A DNA stretch of 5,164 nt from an uncultured Burkholderiaceae bacterium. GTDB lineage: Bacteria > Pseudomonadota > Gammaproteobacteria > Burkholderiales > Burkholderiaceae_C. The stretch lies in NCBI GenBank assembly GCA_938022295.1, contig CALIDR010000285.1, positions 1 through 5,164 of the forward strand, given 5' to 3'. Below are positions 1 to 4,566 of the stretch, in pieces. The notes under the pieces were generated by a model. That model saw only the letters and a program-made list of their open reading frames with translations. It was not told where the DNA came from and ran no database searches. The position numbers and the translations under genes were made by a program. The first letter of the stretch is position 1, and each line of letters begins with the position of its first letter.

Positions 1-143
1 AGCACGGCGTCGAGGTGCAGGTAGTCGCCGTAGCTCATGTCGGCGGCGAAGTCGAGCTTCGCGCCGTGGTGCTCGACCGCGTCGGCCGCGGCGCGCGCGG
101 GCGGCGGTGCGTCGTCGCCATGGCCGAAGGGGCAGCCGCTCAT
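1..143 (-). CDS. kynA: Tryptophan 2,3-dioxygenase, N-terminal fragment (cut by window edge)
   Basis: This is the N-terminal part of a heme-dependent tryptophan 2,3-dioxygenase, a cytosolic enzyme that opens the indole ring of L-tryptophan to give N-formylkynurenine. Only 47 codons are present, because the gene runs off the left edge. I translated it by hand from the ATG at 143-141. The recognisable part is MSYGDYLHLDAV at residues 36-47, the conserved start of the family's core ('SYGxYLxLDxLL'). Before it lies a low-complexity Ala/Pro/Asp-rich extension beginning MSGCPFGH; betaproteobacterial homologues often carry such a variable leader. The start codon overlaps the kynU stop in ATGA (140-143), so translation is probably coupled. 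A GGAG at 156-153 sits 9 bases upstream. The heme-ligand histidine and most of the active site lie outside the window, so the call rests on the N-terminal motif plus the kynB-kynU context. Confidence 0.88.
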   Translation of the reverse strand, partial: MSGCPFGHGDDAPPPARAAADAVEHHGAKLDFAADMSYGDYLHLDAV

Positions 144-1399
144 GTCACCGTGCTCCGCTGGCTGAACTCGGGGCGCTGCCATTCGCCGGACACCAGGACG
201 GCGCGCAGGTGCTCGACGGCGTCCCAGACGTCGACGAAGCGCGTGTACAGCGGCGTGAAGCCGAAGCGCATCACGTCGGGGGCGCGGAAGTCGCCGACGA
301 CGCCGCGCGCGATCAGCGCCTGCACGATCGCGTAGCCGCCCTCGGCGCGCCGCCAGCTGACCTGGCTGCCGCGCAGCGCGTCCTCGCGCGGCGTCACGAG
401 TTCGAGGCCGTGGCCGGCGCAGCGCGCCTCGACGAGTTCGATGAACAGGTTCGTCAGCGCGAGCGACTTGGCGCGGATCGTCGCCAGACCGCCGTGCGTC
501 TCGGCGGCGAGCACGGTGTCGACGCCGCATTCGAGCGCGGCGAGCGACAGGATCGGCGGCGTGCCGACGAGGTAGCGCGCGATGCCCGGCGCCGGCCGGT
601 AGCCGGGCGTGAAGTCGAACGGCGCGGCGTGGCCGATCCAGCCCGCCAGCGGCTGCCAGAAGCGCTCGACGTGGCGCGGGTGCACCCACACGAACGCCGG
701 CGCGCCGGGGCCGCCGTTGAGGTACTTGTAGCCGCAGCCGACGGCGAAGTCGGCATCGGCACCGGTCAGGTCCACCGGCAGCGCGCCGGCCGAATGCGCG
801 AGGTCCCAGACCGTCAGCGCACCGGCGGCGTGCGCGGCGCGCGTGAGCGCGGCCATGTCGTGCAGGCGGCCGCTGCGGTAGTCGACCTGCGTGAGCATCA
901 GCACCGCGCAGCGCTCGTCGAGGCAGGCGAGCAGGTCGTGCGGCGTGTCGACGAGCACGAGCTCGGCGCCGTGCTGGCGCGCCAGCGACTCGGCGATGTA
1001 GAGGTCGGTCGGGAAGTTGCCCCGCTCGCTCACGATGCGGTCGCGCCGCGGCGCCTCGGCGTGCTGGATCGCGAGCGCGGCGCTCAGCACCTTGAACAGG
1101 TTGGCCGACGTCGAGTCGGCGACGACGAGCTCGCCCGGCCCCGCGCCGACCAGGCGCGCGATCTTGTCGCCCACGCGCTGCGGCAGCGTGATCCAGCCTG
1201 CCGTGTTCCAGCTCGTGATCAGGCCGCGGCCCCATTCGTCGGCGACGACCTGCTGCACGCGCGCCGGCGTGGCCTTCGGCAGCACGCCGAGCGAGTTGCC
1301 GTCGAGGTAGATCACGCCCGGGGGGATCGCGAACAGGTCGCGCAGCGGCGCCAGCGGGTCGCCGGCGTCGAGGGCAAGGCAGTGGTCACGCGTCGTCAT
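140..1399 (-). CDS. kynU: Kynureninase
   Basis: Kynureninase (L-kynurenine hydrolase) is a cytosolic PLP enzyme of aminotransferase fold type I that cleaves L-kynurenine to anthranilate and L-alanine. The protein is 419 residues, close to the usual bacterial length of about 415-420. Visible family features in order are YLDGNSLG (31-38), the phosphate-contact segment ADSTSANLFK (94-103), SERGNFPTDLY with Phe129 stacking on PLP (124-134), VWDLAHSAG with Asp199 for the pyridine nitrogen (197-205), GCGYKYLNGGPG with Schiff-base Lys225 (221-232), GWIGH (253-257), YLVGTPPI (276-283) and the substrate-carboxylate region MRFGFTPLY with Arg378 (377-385). All expected catalytic residues are present. 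The start is supported by AAGGA at 1409-1405, 5 bases upstream, which overlaps the kynB stop. The gene lies 9 bases after kynB and overlaps kynA by 4 bases, so it is the middle gene of a kynB-kynU-kynA operon. Its product anthranilate is the presumed substrate of the divergent ligase. Confidence 0.97.
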   Translation of the reverse strand: MTTRDHCLALDAGDPLAPLRDLFAIPPGVIYLDGNSLGVLPKATPARVQQVVADEWGRGLITSWNTAGWITLPQRVGDKIARLVGAGPGELVVADSTSANLFKVLSAALAIQHAEAPRRDRIVSERGNFPTDLYIAESLARQHGAELVLVDTPHDLLACLDERCAVLMLTQVDYRSGRLHDMAALTRAAHAAGALTVWDLAHSAGALPVDLTGADADFAVGCGYKYLNGGPGAPAFVWVHPRHVERFWQPLAGWIGHAAPFDFTPGYRPAPGIARYLVGTPPILSLAALECGVDTVLAAETHGGLATIRAKSLALTNLFIELVEARCAGHGLELVTPREDALRGSQVSWRRAEGGYAIVQALIARGVVGDFRAPDVMRFGFTPLYTRFVDVWDAVEHLRAVLVSGEWQRPEFSQRSTVT

Positions 1400-1404
1400 G
1401 GGCT

Positions 1405-1409
1405 TCCTT
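1405..1409 (-). promoter_or_regulatory. Ribosome binding site of kynU
   Basis: The minus strand reads AAGGA here, 5 bases upstream of the kynU ATG (1399-1397). Its first base lies in the kynB stop codon (1411-1409). Ribosomes ending kynB therefore finish on top of the kynU initiation site, which favours coupled translation. Confidence 0.7.
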
Positions 1410-2047
1410 CAGAGCTCGCGCAGCACCGCTCGCACCGGCGACGCGTCGGCGGTCGTCAGCTTCAGCGGCAGCGCGATCAGCTCGTAGTCGCCTTCGGGAA
1501 CGTCGTCGAGCACCAGGTTCTCGAGTACGCGCAGGTTGCGGCGGCGGATCACCTGGTGGCTGTCCAGTGTCTTGCTGTCGGCCGGGTCGATGCTCGCGCT
1601 GTCGATGCCGATCAGTTGGACGCCGAGGTCGGCCAGCCGCTCGACGGTGGCGGGCGCGAAGGCCGGCAGCGCGGCGTCGAAGCGGTCCACCGGCGCGCGG
1701 TCGTAGGTGCGCACCAGCACGCGCGGCGGCAGGCCGGCGACGGCGTGCGCGAGGTGCGACCACTCGACGAGCCGGCAGCCGACGGCGTGGATCACGCGGC
1801 ACGGGCCCAGGTACGGCGCGAGGTCGAGCGCGCCGACCGGCGCGCCGCCGGCGTCGTAGTGCAGCGGCGCGTCGGCGTGCGCGCCGGTGTGCGGCGACAG
1901 CGTCAGCGTCGCGACGTTGACCGGGCAGCCGGGGCCGATCGTCGCCGCCCACTGCTGGCGGTACGCCGCGTCGCCCGGGAACACCGGCGAGCCGGCGTGC
2001 ACGGGCGGCGAGATGTCCCACAGGCGGCGCGCGGCCGGGTTCGGCAT
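1409..2047 (-). CDS. kynB: Kynurenine formamidase (arylformamidase), metal-dependent KynB type
   Basis: KynB hydrolyses N-formyl-L-kynurenine to L-kynurenine and formate, the second step of tryptophan catabolism, in the cytosol. At 212 residues it has the normal size of the bacterial cyclase-family (KynB) enzyme and is unrelated to the eukaryotic alpha/beta-hydrolase formamidases. The sequence opens with WDISPP (10-15) and SPVFPGD (20-26). It has the metal motif SPHTGAHADAPLHY (51-64) with His53, His57 and Asp59 as ligands and His63 nearby. Downstream are LIGIDSASIDP (145-155), LDSHQ with His164 (161-165), the RVLENL glutamate Glu176, and DYELIALPLKL (188-198). The ATG at 2047 is the only reasonable start: an in-frame TAA lies 12 bases upstream, and the next candidate (GTG, codon 16) would delete the conserved WDISPP. 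No Shine-Dalgarno sequence precedes it. Instead a -10-like hexamer ends 6 bases upstream, suggesting a leaderless mRNA. It is the first gene of the minus-strand operon. Confidence 0.96.
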   Translation of the reverse strand: MPNPAARRLWDISPPVHAGSPVFPGDAAYRQQWAATIGPGCPVNVATLTLSPHTGAHADAPLHYDAGGAPVGALDLAPYLGPCRVIHAVGCRLVEWSHLAHAVAGLPPRVLVRTYDRAPVDRFDAALPAFAPATVERLADLGVQLIGIDSASIDPADSKTLDSHQVIRRRNLRVLENLVLDDVPEGDYELIALPLKLTTADASPVRAVLREL

Positions 2048-2053
2048 GGAAGA

Positions 2054-2082
2054 AGTTTACGGGTAAATTGTTTAGAGGTAAA
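2054..2082 (-). promoter_or_regulatory. Candidate sigma-70 promoter for kynB-kynU-kynA
   Basis: On the minus strand TTTACC (2082-2077) and TAAACT (2059-2054) are separated by exactly 17 bases. Each matches four of six bases of the -35 and -10 consensus. The -10 ends 6 bases before the kynB ATG, so a start site 6-7 bases downstream would fall on or next to the A of the ATG. This agrees with the missing ribosome binding site and predicts a leaderless kynB transcript. The strip is strikingly AT-rich in a very GC-rich window. The prediction comes from reading alone; no transcript data were available. Confidence 0.55.
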
Positions 2083-2084
2083 GT
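2056..2084 (+). promoter_or_regulatory. Candidate sigma-70 promoter for the ligase operon
   Basis: On the plus strand TTTACG (2056-2061) and TAAAGT (2079-2084) are 17 bases apart, each matching four of six consensus bases. Transcription would begin near 2091, giving a leader of about 23 bases before the ligase start at 2114, with the GGAGG site inside it. This promoter shares nearly all its bases with the minus-strand promoter: each -35 overlaps the other's -10. If transcription starts near 2091, the upstream ATG at 2087-2089 is not in the mRNA. Confidence 0.5.
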
Positions 2085-2103
2085 AAATGGCGTCCCCGCT
2101 CCC

Positions 2104-2108
2104 GGAGG
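2104..2108 (+). promoter_or_regulatory. Ribosome binding site that fixes the ligase start at 2114
   Basis: GGAGG lies 5 bases before the ATG at 2114-2116, an ideal Shine-Dalgarno arrangement. The in-frame ATG at 2087 has no such site and lies at the end of the promoter region. The start at 2114 is therefore preferred. Confidence 0.85.
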
Positions 2109-2113
2109 CCGTC

Positions 2114-3733
2114 ATGACCCGCAGCGCCCACGTCGACACCTTCGCCCGCGACCACCTGCCGCCGCGCGACCAGTGGCCCGAGTTCCTGTTCGACCGCCCC
2201 GAGCTGCAGTTCGCGTCGCAGCTCAACTGTGCCACCGAGCTGCTCGACCGCCGGGTGCAGCGCGGCGAGGGCGACCGCACCGCGATCCTCGGCGCCGGCG
2301 GCCTGCGCTGGACGTATGCCGACCTGCTCGCGCAGGCCAACCGCGTCGCCCGCGTGCTCGTCGAGGACTTGGGGCTCGTGGCCGGCAACCGCGTGCTGCT
2401 GCGCGGGGCCAACTCGCCGATGCTCGCGGCGTGCTGGCTCGGCGTCGTCAAGGCCGGCGGCATCGCGGTCGGCACGATGCCGCTGCTGCGCGCGCGCGAG
2501 CTGACGACGATCGTCGACAAGGCGCAGATCAGCCATGCGCTGTGCGACCGGCGGCTCGCCGACGAGCTCGCCGCGACGCAGGCGCAGTGCCCGACGCTGA
2601 CGCGGGTGCTGCACTACGGGCCGCACGACGCGCCCGACGAGCTCGAGGCACGCATGCAGGGCAAGCCGGCGACGTTCGCCGACGTGCCCACCGCCGCCGA
2701 CGACACGGTGCTGATCGCGTTCACCTCCGGCACCACCGGCGTGCCGAAGGGCACGATGCACTTCCACCGCGACGTGATGGCCGCCTGCGCCTGCTGGCCG
2801 CCGCACGTGCTGCGCCCGCTCGCCTCCGACGTCTTCATCGGCAGCCCGCCGCTGGCGTTCACGTTCGGGCTCGGCGGGCTGCTGCTGTTCCCGCTCGCCG
2901 CCGGCGCGAGCACGGTGCTGCTCGAGAAGGCCACGCCCGAGGCGCTGCTGCCGGCGATCGCCGAGTACCGCGCGAGCGTCGTCTTCACGTCGCCGACCGC
3001 GTATCGGGCGATGGCCGCGCACGCCAGGGAACACGACCTGTCGAGCCTGCGCAAGTGCGTCTCGGCCGGCGAGGCGCTGCCGGCGGCCACCCGCGCGCTG
3101 TGGAAGGAGGCGACCGGCCTCGAGATGATCGACGGCATCGGCTCGACCGAGATGCTGCACATCTTCATCTCGGCCGACGAGGCGCACGCCAAGCCCGGCG
3201 CCACCGGGCTGCCGGTGCCGGGCTACCAGGCCTGCGTGCTCGACGACGAGGGCCGGCCGCTGCCGAAGGGGCAGGTCGGGCGGCTCGCGGTCAAGGGGCC
3301 CACCGGCTGCCGGTATCTCGCCGACGAGCGGCAGAAGGTCTACGTGCAGCACGGCTGGAACGTCACCGGCGACGCGTACCTGATCGACGACGACGGCCAG
3401 TTCGTCTACCAGGCGCGCACCGACGACATGATCATCAGCGGCGGCTACAACATCGCCGGCCCCGAGGTCGAGGGCGCGCTGCTGCTGCACCCGGCGGTGG
3501 CCGAGTGCGGGGTGATCGGCGTGCCCGACGCCGAGCGCGGCCAGATCGTCAAGGCGTTCGTCGTGCTCAAGCCCGGCTTCGCCGGCGACGCGGCGATGGC
3601 CGCCGAGCTGCAGGACTTCGTCAAGCGCACGATCGCGCCGTACAAGTACCCGCGCGCGGTCGAGTTCCGCGCGAGCCTGCCGCGCACCGAGACGGGCAAG
3701 CTGCAGCGCTTCCGGCTGCGCGAGCCGGCATGA
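2114..3733 (+). CDS. abmG: 2-aminobenzoate-CoA ligase (benzoate-CoA ligase family)
   Basis: This is an ATP-dependent aryl-CoA ligase of the ANL (acyl-CoA synthetase) superfamily. It adenylates an aromatic acid and transfers it to CoA, releasing AMP and pyrophosphate. From the ATG at 2114 it has 539 residues, normal for benzoate/2-aminobenzoate-CoA ligases. Visible motifs are the phosphate loop TSGTTGVPKG (204-213), SPPLAFTFGLGG (244-255), SAGEALP (317-323), IDGIGSTEM (339-347), TGD with Asp420, the hinge RTDDMIISGGYNIAGPEVE (435-453) and PRTETGKLQR with catalytic Lys529 (523-532). A family phrase near the N terminus is LNCATELLDR (37-46). Motifs alone do not separate benzoate from 2-aminobenzoate as substrate. 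The anthranilate-producing kyn operon transcribed divergently, plus the thioesterase and RidA neighbours, favours 2-aminobenzoate, as in the Azoarcus evansii abm clusters. A start at 2087 would add nine unconserved residues and lacks a ribosome binding site. Its stop overlaps the next gene in ATGA. Confidence 0.88.
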   Translation: MTRSAHVDTFARDHLPPRDQWPEFLFDRPELQFASQLNCATELLDRRVQRGEGDRTAILGAGGLRWTYADLLAQANRVARVLVEDLGLVAGNRVLLRGANSPMLAACWLGVVKAGGIAVGTMPLLRARELTTIVDKAQISHALCDRRLADELAATQAQCPTLTRVLHYGPHDAPDELEARMQGKPATFADVPTAADDTVLIAFTSGTTGVPKGTMHFHRDVMAACACWPPHVLRPLASDVFIGSPPLAFTFGLGGLLLFPLAAGASTVLLEKATPEALLPAIAEYRASVVFTSPTAYRAMAAHAREHDLSSLRKCVSAGEALPAATRALWKEATGLEMIDGIGSTEMLHIFISADEAHAKPGATGLPVPGYQACVLDDEGRPLPKGQVGRLAVKGPTGCRYLADERQKVYVQHGWNVTGDAYLIDDDGQFVYQARTDDMIISGGYNIAGPEVEGALLLHPAVAECGVIGVPDAERGQIVKAFVVLKPGFAGDAAMAAELQDFVKRTIAPYKYPRAVEFRASLPRTETGKLQRFRLREPA

Positions 3734-4143
3734 GGTTCGAGGCCGTGCGCACGGTGCGCTTCGCCGACTGCGACCCGGCGGGCATCGTGTTCTTCCCGCA
3801 GTACCTGGTGATGGTCAACACGCTGGTCGAGCAGTGGTTCGACGAGGGGCTGCGCGTGCCGTACGCCGACGTCATCGGCGTGCGGCGCACGGGGCTGCCC
3901 ACCGTGCGGCTCGAAGTCGACTTCACCGCGATCAGCCGCCACGGCGAGCGCCTCGTGCAGCGCCTCGCGGTGCGCCGCCTCGGGCGCAGCTCGCTGCACC
4001 TGCACCACGAGTTCCTCGGCGGCGACGAGCCGCGCCTGCGCGCGGTGCAGGTGCTGGTGTGCACGTCGCTCGCCACCCACCGCCCGCAGCCTATCCCCGA
4101 CGACCTGCGCGCGGCGATGCAACCCTACCTGGAGAGCGCATGA
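3730..4143 (+). CDS. Acyl-CoA thioesterase, 4-hydroxybenzoyl-CoA thioesterase (4HBT) type
   Basis: This is a single-domain hotdog-fold thioesterase of 137 residues, the usual length for the 4HBT family. The diagnostic segment FADCDPAGIVFFPQY is at residues 11-25. Asp15 aligns with the nucleophilic/general-base Asp17 of the Pseudomonas 4-hydroxybenzoyl-CoA thioesterase (DCDPAGIV). Further on, LPTVRLEVDFTAISRHGERL (66-75 region) is the usual central strand, and VQVLVCTS (106-113) matches the last strand. It probably hydrolyses aryl- or alicyclic-CoA esters. Next to a CoA ligase in a CoA-bound anthranilate route it most likely frees CoA from dead-end or excess intermediates; a committed pathway step is less likely, because the pathway needs the thioester. 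The start ATG overlaps the ligase stop (3730-3733). No good Shine-Dalgarno is visible, so translation probably depends on coupling. The exact substrate cannot be read from the sequence. Confidence 0.9.
   Translation: MRFEAVRTVRFADCDPAGIVFFPQYLVMVNTLVEQWFDEGLRVPYADVIGVRRTGLPTVRLEVDFTAISRHGERLVQRLAVRRLGRSSLHLHHEFLGGDEPRLRAVQVLVCTSLATHRPQPIPDDLRAAMQPYLESA
4131..4134 (+). promoter_or_regulatory. Ribosome binding site of the RidA-family gene
   Basis: GGAG lies 5 bases before the ATG at 4140-4142, inside the last codons of the thioesterase gene. It supports 4140 as the start and excludes the much longer frame that is open upstream. Confidence 0.7.
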
Positions 4144-4535
4144 AGACCGTCCTGCAACCCGCCGGCTGGGCCGCGCCGAAGGGCTACGCCAACGGCGTGG
4201 CCGCCACCGGCCGCCAGGTGTTCGTCGCCGGCATGATCGGCTGGGACGCGCAGTGCCGCTTCGACAGCGACGACTTCGTCGCCCAGGTGCGGCAGGCGCT
4301 GGCCAACGTCGTCGCGGTGCTCGCCGAGGCCGGCGCCGAGCCGCGCCACATCACGCGGATGACCTGGTACCTGACCGACAAGCGCGAGTACCTCGCGCGC
4401 GGCCGCGAGGTCGGCGCCGTGTTCCGCGAGGTGATCGGCGACTACGCGATCGCGATGACGGCCGTCGTCGTCGCGGCGCTGATCGAGGACCGGGCGAAGG
4501 TCGAGATCGAGGTCACCGCCGTCGTGCCCGATTAG
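4140..4535 (+). CDS. RidA/YjgF/YER057c/UK114-family protein without the canonical arginine
   Basis: This small (131-residue) cytosolic protein belongs to the Rid family, whose members form trimers and often hydrolyse reactive enamine/imine intermediates to ketones plus ammonia. Family features are a beta strand with VFVAGMIGWD (27-36), QVRQALANVVAVLAEAGAEPRHITRMTWYLTD (49-80), VFREVIGDYAIAMTAVVVAALIEDRAKVEIEVTAV (94-128), and a length close to E. coli RidA. Aligned by eye, the arginine that canonical RidA uses to bind substrate carboxylate (Arg105 of E. coli, in ARSCVEVA) is replaced by Met106 in AMTAVVVA. The protein therefore belongs with the arginine-less Rid subfamilies and is unlikely to act on free 2-aminoacrylate. 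In this operon it may instead hydrolyse the enamine or imine of a ring-reduced 2-aminobenzoyl-CoA derivative; this is inference. The start overlaps the thioesterase stop in ATGA. Confidence 0.9.
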   Translation: MKTVLQPAGWAAPKGYANGVAATGRQVFVAGMIGWDAQCRFDSDDFVAQVRQALANVVAVLAEAGAEPRHITRMTWYLTDKREYLARGREVGAVFREVIGDYAIAMTAVVVAALIEDRAKVEIEVTAVVPD

Positions 4536-4538
4536 CCG

Positions 4539-4566
4539 CCATCGGGCCGCTACCATCGGGGCGATG
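4539..4566 (+). repeat. Short direct repeat and start-codon hairpin before the esterase gene
   Basis: CCATCGGG occurs twice (4539-4546 and 4553-4560). The second copy forms a perfect 5-base inverted repeat, CATCG-GGG-CGATG (4554-4566), whose right arm contains the esterase ATG; the first copy could pair with the same arm. TACCAT (4551-4556) also resembles a -10 box 7 bases before the ATG, but no matching -35 was found. The site could be a leaderless internal promoter or a hairpin hiding the start codon in the read-through mRNA. It may also be chance in such a short spacer. Confidence 0.3.

Larger units (their letters stand above)
2054..2084. promoter_or_regulatory. Imperfect palindrome / repeated GTTTA-N3-GTAAA motif, candidate operator
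   Basis: The 31-base strip is centred on 2069. Ten of the 15 base pairs are symmetric between its left and right halves. It also contains two direct copies of GTTTA-N3-GTAAA, at 2055-2067 and 2070-2082, 15 bases apart; the first contains the perfect inverted repeat TTTAC-GG-GTAAA (2056-2067). A further GTAAA follows at 2083-2087. The strip covers both candidate promoters, so a bound regulator could control both arms together. Part of the symmetry comes from two similar promoters facing each other, so the operator role is an inference. No regulator gene is present in the window to pair with it. Confidence 0.45.

Noticed and set aside
1386..2021. 211-codon minus-strand frame overlapping kynB in another frame
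   Set aside because: Arg/Ala-rich shadow without motifs; kynB in the neighbouring frame carries the full metal-binding motif set.
107..2086. 659-codon plus-strand open frame running antisense to kynA, kynU and kynB
   Set aside because: Its translation is dominated by Arg, Ala, Val, Asp and His repeats with no recognisable domain. It lies exactly opposite well-supported genes. Long antisense frames are expected at this GC content because stop codons are rare.
2072..3490. 472-codon minus-strand open frame opposite the ligase
   Set aside because: Composition-driven shadow: low-complexity, no motifs, no ribosome binding site, and the plus-strand ligase has complete ANL motifs over the same bases.
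2068..3729. Upstream part of a 691-codon plus-strand frame that ends in the thioesterase, suggesting a fusion protein
   Set aside because: The residues before 3730 are an Arg/Ala-rich out-of-frame reading of the ligase. Only the last 137 codons show a real domain, so this is not a fusion.
3834..4139. Upstream extension of the RidA-family frame
   Set aside because: It is an Arg/Pro-rich shadow of the thioesterase. The RidA domain begins at the ATG at 4140, which has its own GGAG.
4536..4563. Transcription terminator between the RidA-family gene and the esterase
   Set aside because: The only hairpin has a 5-base stem that includes the next start codon, and no T-run follows.
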